Source: Rhodanobacter sp. 7MK24
Lineage (GTDB): Bacteria > Pseudomonadota > Gammaproteobacteria > Xanthomonadales > Rhodanobacteraceae
Reading direction: 5' to 3'
DNA length: 64,000 nucleotides
Assembly: GCF_014842995.1 (NCBI RefSeq)
Contig: NZ_JACYXL010000009.1
Location: forward strand, 1 to 64,000
The position numbers were made by a program, and so were the translations under genes. Shown here piece after piece: positions 28,815 through 38,241 of the stretch (position 1 is the stretch's first letter; every line of letters starts with the position of its first letter). The notes beneath the pieces are model-generated. The model did not search any database. It saw only the letters and a list, made by a program, of their open reading frames with translations, and was not told the origin of the DNA.

Positions 28815-29327
28815 TCAATCCTTCTGCCGCGCAATGGTGAACTCCTCGCTGGATGAATAGCCATCCATAGTCGCCAGTGTGTACTCCCCTTTGCACACGC
28901 GCTCTTTCTTTGTCGAAGAACAAACCAGCGGGACTTCCTGTTCCTTGACGAGCCACGACTGAAAGCAGGATGGATTCTTTTCATCGGGCTGCCTGAAGCA
29001 ACCCCTGGAAACTGCGCACACCGAATTGGGCATGTCCGGGTTGCAAACGGGAGACGGCTTGTCTCTGGATTTGCAGTTTGACAATGCGGCTGGATCGCCG
29101 TTTTCGGAGAAACTCAGATCGCACTCGAAATTGAATTGATTTGAAACATTTATCTTGAAATTACCGCCATCTTTCCTGATGGACACGCTTTTGAGTGCAG
29201 CAGCGTCGTTGTCGCCGCCATACAGGGACATGTTCAGCCATTTTTGCCTGTTTGCGCCGGCGTCATCCGACAAGGCGGCCCAGGAAATACAAGACAACAA
29301 TAAAAACAAACAGATCTTCCGGATCAC
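28815..29327 (-). CDS. Cysteine-rich exported protein, unknown
   Basis: The 170-aa protein has a clear signal peptide (MIRKICLFLLLSCISWAALS) and a mature part with eight or more cysteines. They are clustered in the C-terminal two thirds (PVCNPDMPNSVCAVSRGCF, LVCSSTKKERVCKGEYTL), which fits a disulfide-bonded periplasmic or secreted fold. I recognise no family. Its base composition is noticeably less GC-rich than its neighbours, with AT-rich codons, so horizontal acquisition is possible. It probably shares a transcript with the membrane protein at 28175. Confidence 0.6.
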   Translation of the reverse strand: MIRKICLFLLLSCISWAALSDDAGANRQKWLNMSLYGGDNDAAALKSVSIRKDGGNFKINVSNQFNFECDLSFSENGDPAALSNCKSRDKPSPVCNPDMPNSVCAVSRGCFRQPDEKNPSCFQSWLVKEQEVPLVCSSTKKERVCKGEYTLATMDGYSSSEEFTIARQKD

Positions 29328-29589
29328 GGATTTCTCTCCCTAGATTAACGCTCGACGCCGATCAGATCCCGGATCGGCACATGCGCCCGGATACTCCGCG
29401 CGCGTCGTCATCGCGTCAAGCTGGTCCATCGATCCAACTGTGCAATTGCCAACCAGGTCCACTTGCCGAATCCCGGACCGATTCACGCCGGCCCGACACG
29501 CGCTTGAGTGCCCGGACGAAAACCGATGCCAATCCGGCCTCGCCGCGGCAGCGGCAAGGCCGGCCCGGCTCACGCCAGCAGCACGTGCG

Positions 29590-29868
29590 TCACTTGTGGT
29601 TCTGGTTCGCCGCTTCCGCCGCCGCCTTGAGTTCGCGGTTGGCCTGGTCGAGCAGGTCTTTCGCTTTCGCTGCGTGGCCGTCCATGTCCCATTCGTTCGC
29701 TTGCTGCGCGGCGACGATGCGCTGGTAGGCCTTGTCGGTGAGCTTCTGCGCGGCGGCGATGTTCGGATGGCGACTGCTGCTGACATCGCGCACGGGCTGT
29801 GCGGCGAAGGCCGTGGCGGCGACGGTTGCCAGCGCGGCGGTCAAAACGGCTTGCGTAAGCTTGTTCAT
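29590..29868 (-). CDS. Small periplasmic helical protein
   Basis: The 92-aa protein has signal peptide MNKLTQAVLTAALATVAATAFA and a 70-residue mature part predicted to be helical, rich in Ala, Lys and Gln (HPNIAAAQKLTDKAYQRIVA, AAKAKDLLDQANRELKAAAE). Such short helical periplasmic proteins are common in Lysobacterales and mostly uncharacterised. GGGAGAGGCC lies before the ATG. The 261 bp between its stop codon and the gene at 28815 hold nothing I can support. Confidence 0.65.
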   Translation of the reverse strand: MNKLTQAVLTAALATVAATAFAAQPVRDVSSSRHPNIAAAQKLTDKAYQRIVAAQQANEWDMDGHAAKAKDLLDQANRELKAAAEAANQNHK

Positions 29869-29987
29869 TGGCCTCTCCCAGATTGGATGGATGCCAAGGC
29901 GGCACGGCTTGCCGATGCCGCACCGCCGTGGCGAGGCGAATCTAGCGCGGACGCCGTACAAGTTCCTGCGACGGATTTGTCCGCCCT

Positions 29988-30674
29988 TCAGCGCAGGCCG
30001 CCCAGCGGCGAACCGATGCGCCGCTCGGTGGCTGCATCAGGCCGCGCCACCAGTGCGCCGGCGCCCGAAAGACTCAAGCTGTAGTGGCCGCCGTCGACCA
30101 GCGGCAGGAAGGCGCCGCTGCCGTAGACCGCGTCCACCATCGGCAACGCACGCGGGTATTGCCGGTGCAGGTCGAGCAGGTCGAAACCGTCGGCGAAGCC
30201 GAGCGCCACCACCGTGCGCGGCGCGCTCTGTTCCTGGGTTGCGTCGTCGTAGCGACCGTCGATGCGGTCGAGGCGATAGAGCGGCGGCAGACCGACAAGC
30301 AGCTTCCACTTCAACACCACCGCCTCCACGCGCCAGTCATCACCGGCCAGTTGCACCTGGCGGGTGGCACCATCTGGCCAAGTCAAGGTGACGGCCCAGC
30401 GCTGTGGCGAAAGGATATGCGCGTCGATCTCGACCACGGGCGTTTCTTCGTCCAACAGGCGATAACCGCGCAGGGCCCATCCGCCGACGCCAAGCAGCAA
30501 GCTGAGCACGAGGCACACCACACACAGCAACCCGTGCCAGCCGGCAGCCAGCCGCGCACCGGCATCGAGACGGCGGCGCAACGTCAGCAGTTGCAACAGG
30601 CAGAACAGCAGCAGGACCGCGGCGAGCACCAGCAGCACGGTAGCAGGCAGGCGCAGCAGCTCGATCAGGTTCAT
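29988..30674 (-). CDS. Membrane-anchored protein of unknown function
   Basis: The 228-aa protein has two N-terminal transmembrane helices (LPATVLLVLAAVLLLFCLLQ and GLLCVVCLVLSLLLGVGGWA) and a large periplasmic domain rich in beta-strands (AVTLTWPDGATRQVQLAGD, YRLDRIDGRYDDATQEQS). Related proteins in xanthomonads carry misleading 'efflux pump' labels; nothing here supports transport. Start ATG 30674 directly precedes the first helix. It is divergent from lptM across 94 bp. Confidence 0.6.
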   Translation of the reverse strand: MNLIELLRLPATVLLVLAAVLLLFCLLQLLTLRRRLDAGARLAAGWHGLLCVVCLVLSLLLGVGGWALRGYRLLDEETPVVEIDAHILSPQRWAVTLTWPDGATRQVQLAGDDWRVEAVVLKWKLLVGLPPLYRLDRIDGRYDDATQEQSAPRTVVALGFADGFDLLDLHRQYPRALPMVDAVYGSGAFLPLVDGGHYSLSLSGAGALVARPDAATERRIGSPLGGLR

Positions 30675-30730
30675 CGCGGGTCCCAGGTACTTTGAGGCAG
30701 GCGCATGATAAGGCCCAGCGGCGCGCTCGC

Positions 30731-30736
30731 TATACT
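30731..30736 (+). promoter_or_regulatory. -10 box of the lptM-dapF promoter
   Basis: TATACT lies 32 bp before the lptM ATG. The -35 position is a poor match, so only the -10 is called. Confidence 0.45.
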
Positions 30737-30768
30737 GCGGCGTCGCGTTTCCCCACAGGTGTTCGATC

Positions 30769-30990
30769 ATGCGCCGTTCATTGCTGCCGCTGCTTTGCCT
30801 CGCCGTCGCCATGCTTGCCGGCTGCGGCAACAAGGGCCCGCTGTACATGCCGAACAGCCCGAACCCGCCGGTATACGTGCCGCCCAAGCCCGTTCCTGCG
30901 CCGTCCGCTACGGCAACCGGCCCGGCACCGGATGCGCCGACGGCGGCGAGCAGCGCGCCTATCTCCGCCAGCAGCAGCGCCACGCACTGA
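30769..30990 (+). CDS. lptM: LptM-like lipoprotein
   Basis: The 73-aa lipoprotein has a short signal sequence with lipobox LAGC (acylated Cys near residue 18) followed by GNKGPLYMPN, the hallmark of LptM (YifL). LptM mimics LPS and helps the LptDE translocon mature in the outer membrane (family knowledge). The tail is Pro/Ala/Ser-rich. It sits directly before dapF, the usual place in gammaproteobacteria, and the two are surely one transcript. Confidence 0.85.
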   Translation: MRRSLLPLLCLAVAMLAGCGNKGPLYMPNSPNPPVYVPPKPVPAPSATATGPAPDAPTAASSAPISASSSATH

Positions 30991-30999
30991 GCTTTGCCG

Positions 31000-31833
31000 A
31001 TGCTTCGGTTCTCCAAGATGCATGGCCTGGGCAATGACTTCGTCGTGCTCGATTGCCGCACCACACCGTTTGTGCTGGACGAAGCCGGCATACGCGCGCT
31101 GGCGGACCGTCGCACCGGCGTAGGCTTCGATCAGCTGCTGAGCGTGGAGCCGGCATGCGATCCGTCCTGTGCGTTCTATTACGGCATCTGGAATACCGAT
31201 GGCTCGCCCGCGCGTCAGTGCGGCAACGGCGTGCGCTGCGTGGCGGCGTGGTTGTTCCGCGCCGGTGCGTTGACGGCGGATGAGCCTGTTCGACTGGAAA
31301 GCCCGTCCGGTCCGGTGACGGTGCGCCTGCTTTCCGCCCACGAAGTCACCGTGGAGATGGGCGAGCCACAGTTCGCACCAGATCGGATTCCGTTCGCAGC
31401 GGATACCGAATCGACTCGTTACGTGATCGACGTCGACGGCACGTTGCTGGAAATAGGTGCGGTGTCGATGGGCAATCCGCATGCAGTGGCATTGGTGAAC
31501 GAACTGGCCGACAGCACCGCGGACCGGCTGGGTCCTGCGCTCACCACGCATCCGCGTTTCGCCGAGGGTGCGAACGCCGGCTTCGTCGAACGCCTTTCCC
31601 GGCAGCACCTGAAACTGCGCGTGCACGAGCGCGGCGTGGGTTGGACGCTCGCCTGCGGCACCGGCGCCTGCGCGGCGGTGGCGGTGTTGCGCCAACGTGG
31701 CGAGGTCGACGAGCAAGTACGCGTGGATCTGCCCGGCGGCTCGCTACGCATCGCGTGGCCCGGCCCTGGCCGCCCGTTGTGGATGACCGGCCCGGCGGCC
31801 TTCGCATTCGAAGGCGATTGGCCAGGAGTCTGA
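31000..31833 (+). CDS. dapF: Diaminopimelate epimerase
   Basis: The 277-aa enzyme converts LL- to meso-diaminopimelate for lysine and peptidoglycan synthesis. It has both catalytic cysteines, in ARQCGNGVRC and ACGTGACAA, plus FSKMHGLGNDFVVLD at the start and VSMGNPHAV. ATG 31000 is used (MLRFSKMHG); an in-frame TTG 6 nt upstream is the alternative. It begins 9 bp after lptM. A large imperfect hairpin follows in the spacer. Confidence 0.97.
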   Translation: MLRFSKMHGLGNDFVVLDCRTTPFVLDEAGIRALADRRTGVGFDQLLSVEPACDPSCAFYYGIWNTDGSPARQCGNGVRCVAAWLFRAGALTADEPVRLESPSGPVTVRLLSAHEVTVEMGEPQFAPDRIPFAADTESTRYVIDVDGTLLEIGAVSMGNPHAVALVNELADSTADRLGPALTTHPRFAEGANAGFVERLSRQHLKLRVHERGVGWTLACGTGACAAVAVLRQRGEVDEQVRVDLPGGSLRIAWPGPGRPLWMTGPAAFAFEGDWPGV

Positions 31834-31854
31834 GCGTAGAAACGCTCAAGACGA

Positions 31855-31952
31855 AAAGCTCGTTCTGCAGAGCAGATTTTCGTCGGTTCGCCGGCCCGTA
31901 GTGGTTCCGTGGGCCAAGATGCGGCGGAAATCTGCTCCGGAGAACGGGCTTT
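31855..31952. repeat. Imperfect 31-bp inverted repeat after dapF
   Basis: Arms 31855-31885 and 31922-31952 are inverted copies (AAAGC-CGTTCT-AGCAGATTT and its complement) with about five mismatches. They enclose 36 bp with a smaller GGCCC/GGGCC stem. It could be a dispersed intergenic repeat or a structured 3' end for the dapF mRNA. Confidence 0.6.
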
Positions 31953-32045
31953 GCGGCCCGAACGGCTTCCACCGCTCAGGCTCCAGATTGATCGAACGGC
32001 GCGTCCATCGCACACTCGCCGCATGACCGCCGCAGGAAATCGTGC

Positions 32046-32732
32046 ATGAACGCCCCCTTGTCCGACGACACCACCGAAGCCGGCGTGGTTGCGGCCTATC
32101 TGAAGCGGCATCCTTCCTTCCTCACGGATTACCCCGAGTTGGCCGCGCAACTCACCATGCCGCGCGAACAAGGCTCGGTGTCTTCGCTGGCTGCCTACCA
32201 GTTGCAACAGTTGCGCGACAAGAACGCGGAGCTGGAACGGCGACTGGTCGAACTCACCAGCATCGCCGCCGACAACGAAAAATTGATGGAGCGCGTGCAC
32301 GCGCTCACCGTGGCACTGCTGCGCGCGAACACGCTGGAAGTGACCACGCGCACCGTGATCGCCAAACTCAACGAAGATTTCCACACCGAGCAGGTGCGCC
32401 TGCTGCTGTTCGGCCGCCACGCCGACCTGCCGCGTTCGGACTGGCTGCGCCAGGTCGGTGGCGGGGCTGCCGAACTGCCGGAACTGGCCGAACTGCTGCA
32501 GCGACGCGATCCCGTTTCAGGCCGCCTGTCGCCCGAGAAGCTGACGCAGCTGTTCGGCGACGATGCGGCTTCGATCCGCTCGGCGGCGCTGATACCGCTG
32601 GGCAACGCCGGCATGCTCGCCATCGGCAGCCACGACCCGGACCGCTTCCAGCCCGGCATGGGCACGCTGTTCCTCAAGATGATCGCCGCCACCGTCACCG
32701 CCGCACTGGCGCGGGCGCGGGATCTCGCCTGA
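32046..32732 (+). CDS. DUF484 family protein
   Basis: The 228-aa protein begins MNAPLSDDTTEAGVVAAYLK and continues RHPSFLTDYPELAAQLTMP, the DUF484 opening. A coiled-coil stretch (QLQQLRDKNAELERRLVELT) links to a GAF-like domain ending ALIPLGNAGMLAIGSHDPDR. It is nearly always next to dapF and xerC in gammaproteobacteria; the function is unknown. AGGAAA lies upstream of the ATG. xerC begins 7 bp after its stop codon, so they are co-transcribed. Confidence 0.9.
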   Translation: MNAPLSDDTTEAGVVAAYLKRHPSFLTDYPELAAQLTMPREQGSVSSLAAYQLQQLRDKNAELERRLVELTSIAADNEKLMERVHALTVALLRANTLEVTTRTVIAKLNEDFHTEQVRLLLFGRHADLPRSDWLRQVGGGAAELPELAELLQRRDPVSGRLSPEKLTQLFGDDAASIRSAALIPLGNAGMLAIGSHDPDRFQPGMGTLFLKMIAATVTAALARARDLA

Positions 32733-32739
32733 GCAACCC

Positions 32740-33624
32740 ATGACTCCCACCCAACAGGTCGAAGCCTGGCTCGGCCGCCTCGCGGGCGAACGGCAGGCTT
32801 CGCCGCATACCGTGGACGGTTACCGCCGCGATCTCGCCAAGCTCACGGGGTGGATGGAAACGCAAGGCTTCGCCGGCTTCGAGGCGCTGGAGCCGAATCG
32901 CCTGCGCCAGTTCGTGGCCGCCCAGCATCGCGCCGGACTCTCGCCGAAAAGCCTGCAGCGCCTGCTTTCCTCCTGCCGCAGCCTGTTCCGCCAACTCACC
33001 CGTGAAGGCCTGCTGGCGCACGATCCGCTGGCCGGCGTGCGCGGCCCCAAGGTGCACCGCAAGCTGCCCGTGGTGCTGGATGTGGACGAGGCCGCCACTC
33101 TGGTGGAGTCCGGCAACGACGGCACGCTGGCACCCCGCGACCGCGCAATGCTGGAACTGTTTTATTCCAGCGGCCTGCGTTTGTCCGAGCTGGTCGGCCT
33201 GTGCTGGAACGACCTCGACCTCGACGGCGGCGAAGTGCGCGTCCTGGGCAAGGGTCGCAAGACACGCATCGTGCCCGTGGGTCGCCACGCCGTAACTGCC
33301 TTGCGTGCGCTGGGTGAAACCACCGGCAGGACACCCGAATCACCGGTGTTCCGCGGGCGTGGCGGCGCGGCCATCAATCCGCGCACCGTGCAGATGCGGT
33401 TGCGCAAGCTCGCGCTCGCGAATGGCTTCGCCAAGCACGTGCACCCGCACCTTCTGCGCCACACTTTCGCCAGCCACATGCTGGAATCTTCCGGCGACCT
33501 GCGTGCGGTGCAGGAACTGCTGGGCCATGCCGACATCGCCACTACGCAGATTTACACGCACCTGGATTTCCAGCATCTGGCGAAGGTGTACGACGCTGCG
33601 CATCCCAGGGCCAAGAGAAAGTAA
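32740..33624 (+). CDS. xerC: Tyrosine recombinase XerC
   Basis: The 294-aa site-specific recombinase resolves chromosome dimers at dif with XerD. The SAM-like core-binding domain lies at residues 1-90. The catalytic domain has Arg in YSSGLRLSELVGL, Lys in LGKGRKTRIVPV, HXXR in HPHLLRHTFASHML, His in LLGHADIATTQIY and the nucleophile Tyr in TQIYTHLDF. Context with dapF and DUF484 supports XerC over XerD. No dif site is expected here because this is the origin half of the chromosome. Confidence 0.95.
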   Translation: MTPTQQVEAWLGRLAGERQASPHTVDGYRRDLAKLTGWMETQGFAGFEALEPNRLRQFVAAQHRAGLSPKSLQRLLSSCRSLFRQLTREGLLAHDPLAGVRGPKVHRKLPVVLDVDEAATLVESGNDGTLAPRDRAMLELFYSSGLRLSELVGLCWNDLDLDGGEVRVLGKGRKTRIVPVGRHAVTALRALGETTGRTPESPVFRGRGGAAINPRTVQMRLRKLALANGFAKHVHPHLLRHTFASHMLESSGDLRAVQELLGHADIATTQIYTHLDFQHLAKVYDAAHPRAKRK

Positions 33625-33639
33625 ACGCGCCTCTTGCGT

Positions 33640-33780
33640 TTGCCCCTTCTCCCCTCTGGGAAGAAAGTTGGGATGAGAGACGGTCCTTGCACGGGAGCTG
33701 CTTGCTGAAGCTCGCTTCGACAAGATCCCTTGCCAGCTTGACCCCTCCCCCAACCCTCTCCCCTGCGGGTAGGGGGAGCG
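33640..33780. repeat. CCCTCTCCCC-type intergenic repeats upstream of hslV
   Basis: Two pyrimidine-rich inverted pieces lie here: CCCCTTCTCCCCTCTGGGAAG (33640s) and CCCTCTCCCCTGCGGGTAGG (33750s). They look like the dispersed CTCTCCC/GGGAGAG hairpin repeats seen between genes in many proteobacteria. They lie just upstream of the hslV heat-shock promoter. Confidence 0.5.
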
Positions 33781-33806
33781 AACGGTCCGGGCGGGTCCGG
33801 TCCGCA

Positions 33807-33834
33807 TTGAAGCCCCGGCGAACCGACCCCATCT
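33807..33834 (+). promoter_or_regulatory. Heat-shock (sigma-32) promoter of hslVU
   Basis: -35 TTGAAG (33807-33812) and -10 CCCCATCT (33827-33834) are separated by 14 bp. The -10 matches the sigma-32 consensus CCCCATNT exactly. The hslV ATG is 26 bp downstream. Confidence 0.8.
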
Positions 33835-33859
33835 GGTTCGCTCAACCTCGGAGCTTTTC

Positions 33860-34396
33860 ATGGAATCCTTCCACGCTACCACCATCGTCAGCGTGCGCCG
33901 CAACGGCAAGATCGTGATCGGCGGCGACGGCCAGGTCACGCTCGGCAACATCGTGGCCAAGTCCAATGCACGCAAGATCCGTCGCCTCGGCCGCAACGCG
34001 GACGTGCTGGCCGGTTTCGCCGGTGCCACGGCCGATGCCTTTACCCTGTTCGAACTCTTCGAGCAGAAACTCGACAAGCACGGCAACAATCTCACCCGTG
34101 CTGCGGTGGAGATGGCCAAGGAGTGGCGTACCGACCGCCGCCTCGGCCGCCTCGAAGCCATGCTGGCGGTGGCCGACAAGGAAGCTTCGTTGCTGATCTC
34201 CGGCAACGGCGACGTGCTGGAGCCCGAGCACGGCCTGATCGCCATCGGCTCCGGCGGCCCGTATGCGCAATCCGCTGCGCTGGCGCTCCTGGAAAACACC
34301 GAGCTGGACGCGCGCGCCGTGGTCGAGCGTGCGCTGAAAATCGCCGGCGACATCTGCATCTACACCAACCACAACACCACGATCGAAGAGCTGTAA
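33860..34396 (+). CDS. hslV: ATP-dependent protease peptidase subunit HslV
   Basis: The 178-aa threonine protease forms the double hexamer of the HslUV (ClpQY) heat-shock protease in the cytoplasm. The propeptide MESFHA should be removed to expose Thr in [20 protein letters not shown], with the catalytic Lys in [27 protein letters not shown] binds the active-site region. The length fits the family. It is transcribed with hslU, 139 bp downstream, across a repeat element, from a sigma-32 promoter. Confidence 0.97.
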   Translation: MESFHATTIVSVRRNGKIVIGGDGQVTLGNIVAKSNARKIRRLGRNADVLAGFAGATADAFTLFELFEQKLDKHGNNLTRAAVEMAKEWRTDRRLGRLEAMLAVADKEASLLISGNGDVLEPEHGLIAIGSGGPYAQSAALALLENTELDARAVVERALKIAGDICIYTNHNTTIEEL

Positions 34397-34420
34397 GCCG
34401 CTACTCGCATCGCTTCAATG

Positions 34421-34509
34421 CCGTCGTTCCGGCGCAAGCCGGAATCCGGAGCCTCTCGGCCTGACCGAGCGCTCTCGTCACTGGATCCCGGCCTGCGCCG
34501 GGATGACGG
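34421..34509. repeat. REP-like inverted repeat between hslV and hslU
   Basis: Arms 34421-34447 and 34483-34509 (27 bp each, 23 matching) carry the TTCCGGCGCAAGCCGGAATCC / GGATCCCGGCCTGCGCCGGG pattern. This is a widely dispersed proteobacterial intergenic repeat type, and each arm is itself palindromic. It fills most of the spacer inside the hslVU transcript. Confidence 0.8.
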
Positions 34510-34535
34510 ACAAAAATCCAACCTTCCGGTGTCCC

Positions 34536-35876
<1,341 letters not shown>

Positions 35877-35893
35877 GGTGCGGATGGCATGAA

Positions 35894-35928
35894 GCGCGCC
35901 AATGCATACAAATGGCGCGTTTTATTTG
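35894..35928 (+). terminator. Rho-independent terminator of hslVU
   Basis: The stem CGCGCCA / TGGCGCG with an 11-nt loop is followed by TTTTATTTGTATTTT, 18 bp past the hslU stop codon. Confidence 0.85.
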
Positions 35929-35986
35929 TATTTTCGCCGAAGATAGCGGAAAACGTCCTCTAAACAAGCCTTCACGGTCGCTCTGC

Positions 35987-35992
35987 TAAAAT
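35987..35992 (+). promoter_or_regulatory. -10 box placed for a leaderless transcript
   Basis: TAAAAT ends 7 nt (ATTCACC) before the ATG at 36000. The gap holds no purine-rich ribosome site. Confidence 0.55.
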
Positions 35993-35999
35993 ATTCACC

Positions 36000-36614
36000 A
36001 TGGCAAAGATTCTCGAATTCAAGACCAACGGCTTGCGCGCCCAGCTGCGCGAAGCGCAGGAACAGCAGACCATGGTGCGCCTGTGGCGTACCGAGTTGGA
36101 GCACGGCAGCTTCTGCGGCTATGTGGGTGGCGTGGGCAACGAGTTCGTGCTGCTGTCGGTAGTCGGCGACGGCATCACCGATGACGGCATCTACGTGATG
36201 CGCCACCGCGACATCACCGAACTGGAATCACCGGAACGCCATCATGTCTTCATGGCCAAGGCGCTCGCAGTGAAGGGCATATCCCCCCGCCTGCCACCCA
36301 ACTTCCCGCTGGATTCGGTTCGCGATGTCGTGAAAGCCGCCGGCGCGATGTCGCCGGTGATTGCCGTGCACGTGGACACCGAGGAAGAAGAGGAAGTCTG
36401 CTACATCGGCAGCCTCGCCAGCGTCGACGAGGATGGCTTCTATCTGCAGGAACTCAGCCCCGATGCAGAATGGATGCGCCAGGCCTCGTTCTTCGCCTGG
36501 GATGAGGTCTCCACGCTGAGCATCGGCGACGGCTACGCCCAGGCCCTGCTCGCCGTGGCGGGCCCGGCCCCGTCGCTGGAACCAGGCGACGCGGGCATCG
36601 GCCACATGCACTGA
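36000..36614 (+). CDS. Conserved protein of unknown function
   Basis: The 204-aa soluble protein begins MAKILEFKTNGLRAQLREAQ and has a beta-rich N-terminal half (GSFCGYVGGVGNEFVLLSVV, GIYVMRHRDITELESPE) and a second similar half (VIAVHVDTEEEEEVCYIGSL, GFYLQELSPDAEW). This suggests two repeats of a small beta-barrel. I do not recognise a named family. It has its own terminator and no ribosome site; the start of translation directly follows a -10 box, so it is a good leaderless-gene candidate. Confidence 0.75.
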   Translation: MAKILEFKTNGLRAQLREAQEQQTMVRLWRTELEHGSFCGYVGGVGNEFVLLSVVGDGITDDGIYVMRHRDITELESPERHHVFMAKALAVKGISPRLPPNFPLDSVRDVVKAAGAMSPVIAVHVDTEEEEEVCYIGSLASVDEDGFYLQELSPDAEWMRQASFFAWDEVSTLSIGDGYAQALLAVAGPAPSLEPGDAGIGHMH

Positions 36615-36639
36615 ACCTGCTTCCCGATTGCAACGATGA

Positions 36640-36672
36640 CGCCCGCCGCTGACCCGGCGGGCGCTTTCGTTT
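36640..36672 (+). terminator. Rho-independent terminator
   Basis: The 9-bp stem CGCCCGCCG / CGGCGGGCG with a 6-nt loop is followed by CTTTCGTTTC. It ends the gene at 36000. Confidence 0.8.
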
Positions 36673-36801
36673 CGTCCCGCCGAAATCCAGGGAAGTCCCT
36701 TCATGCGCCTCAGGTAAACCCGCTGCCGCCAGCCCCGTTACCGGACAGGCGACACCGCTGCAATACATCTGCGCGATTCACGCCTGCCATGGAGACCTTT
36801 C

Positions 36802-37242
36802 ATGCACACGATTTCATTGCGATTGACTGTCTGCGCCCTGGCCTTCGGCTTGCTCGTGGCCGCGCCGCTCGGCGCCGTATCTGCGCAGGACGCTCCGCCG
36901 TCCGCATCCGATGCGCCTGCGGCGCCGCACCGCTTGCCTGATCCGCAGAAGCAGGCCCATCGACTGGCACACAAACTTGGCCTCGACGCCGACCAGCAAT
37001 CGAAGCTGGCCGCGATCTTCGGCAATCGCCAGCAGCAGGTCGCTGCCGTCCGTGCCGACAACACGCTATCCATGCGCGACCGCAGGACGAAGTTGCTCGC
37101 CATCCATCAGGACAGCGAAAGCCAGATAAAGGCGCTGCTCTCGCCGACCCAGCAGCAGCAATACGCGCAGCTGCAACAGGCCATGAAGGCACACCGTGAG
37201 GCCCAACAGGAGTCGAACCAGGCTGCCCCCGAAAGCCATTGA
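36802..37242 (+). CDS. Periplasmic Spy/CpxP-like protein
   Basis: The 146-aa exported protein has signal peptide MHTISLRLTVCALAFGLLVAAP (cleavage near SAQD), a Pro/Ala linker and a helical domain. In that domain HKLGLDADQQSKLAAIF and ALLSPTQQQQYAQLQQAM resemble the paired LTXXQ motifs of Spy/CpxP-type periplasmic chaperones and stress sensors. The motif is degenerate (LSPTQ), so assignment is moderate. It is a single gene before rbsK. Confidence 0.7.
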   Translation: MHTISLRLTVCALAFGLLVAAPLGAVSAQDAPPSASDAPAAPHRLPDPQKQAHRLAHKLGLDADQQSKLAAIFGNRQQQVAAVRADNTLSMRDRRTKLLAIHQDSESQIKALLSPTQQQQYAQLQQAMKAHREAQQESNQAAPESH

Positions 37243-37335
37243 GTCCAGGGGAGCATGCCGACTGCGCGAGGCCACGCTTGGCATAACCGGTGCCGCACCG
37301 TTTACCCTGCGGTTTCCATCGCCACGGAAACCCGC

Positions 37336-38241
37336 ATGAGCTGCATCGTCGTCGTCGGCAGCATCAACATGGATCTGGTCACGCTCGCGCCGCGCTTCCC
37401 CGGCGCTGGCGAAACCCTGCTCGGCAGTCGTTTCCTCACCGCGCATGGAGGCAAGGGTGCGAACCAGGCGGTCGCCGCGGCGCGCCTGGGCGCCAGTGTA
37501 AGCATGGTCGGCGCGCTGGGCCGCGATGCCTTTGGCGACCAGTTGCACGCGGGGCTGGTGCGTGAAGGTGTCGACCTCGCCCACGTCGCCCGCATCGACC
37601 ATGAAGGCAGTGGCAGCGCATCCATCACCGTGGCGGAGGGCGAGAACCAGATCATCGTGGTGCCTGCCGCCAATGCGTGCGTCACGCCGGCGCAGGTGGA
37701 AGCCGCGCGGGAAACCATCGCGCAGGCCGACGCCGTGCTGGTGCAACTGGAAATTCCCCTCGACGCTGTCGAAGCCACATTGCGGCTGGGTCACCTGCTC
37801 AAGGTTCCCGTCATTCTCAATCCCGCACCCGCGCAGAAGCTGCCGCATGAATGGCTGCAGCTGGCCAGCTACCTCACTCCCAACCAGCACGAACTCGCTA
37901 CTGTCCTCGGTGAAGACGCGCACTCGGATTTCCGCGACCTGATGCGTCGCGCACCAGGCCCCGTGGTACTTACCCGCGGCAGCGAAGGCGCGTGGTACCA
38001 GGACTCCGCGCAGCCCGAACCCCAACACCAGCCTGGCTTCGCCGTGGACGCCACCGACACCACCGGCGCTGGCGACACCTTCAACGGTGCGCTCGCCGTA
38101 TTCCTGCGCGAAGGCCTGCCGCAAGCCGTGCGCAAGGCCTGCGCTGCGGCCGCTCTGTCGGTGACCAGGCTGGGCGCGCAAGGCGGCATGCCGCGGCGGG
38201 CCGAGCTGGATGCATTCCTCGCAGACGGCCCCCGCGCATGA
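37336..38241 (+). CDS. rbsK: Ribokinase (PfkB family)
   Basis: The 301-aa PfkB kinase has signature 1 GGKGANQAVAAARLGASVSM near residue 40. Signature 2 DTTGAGDTFNGALAVFLREG carries the catalytic Asp near residue 240. N-terminal VVGSINMDLVTLAPRFPGAG matches ribokinase well. It phosphorylates ribose or a related nucleoside. Its stop codon overlaps the pnuC start (ATGA), which ties it to a riboside transporter rather than to an rbs ABC operon. The true sugar may therefore be a nucleoside (inference). Confidence 0.9.
   Translation: MSCIVVVGSINMDLVTLAPRFPGAGETLLGSRFLTAHGGKGANQAVAAARLGASVSMVGALGRDAFGDQLHAGLVREGVDLAHVARIDHEGSGSASITVAEGENQIIVVPAANACVTPAQVEAARETIAQADAVLVQLEIPLDAVEATLRLGHLLKVPVILNPAPAQKLPHEWLQLASYLTPNQHELATVLGEDAHSDFRDLMRRAPGPVVLTRGSEGAWYQDSAQPEPQHQPGFAVDATDTTGAGDTFNGALAVFLREGLPQAVRKACAAAALSVTRLGAQGGMPRRAELDAFLADGPRA

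Noticed and set aside
32695-33288. A minus-strand frame opposite xerC
   Set aside because: It is the complement of a conserved recombinase, with His/Gln-rich shadow composition.
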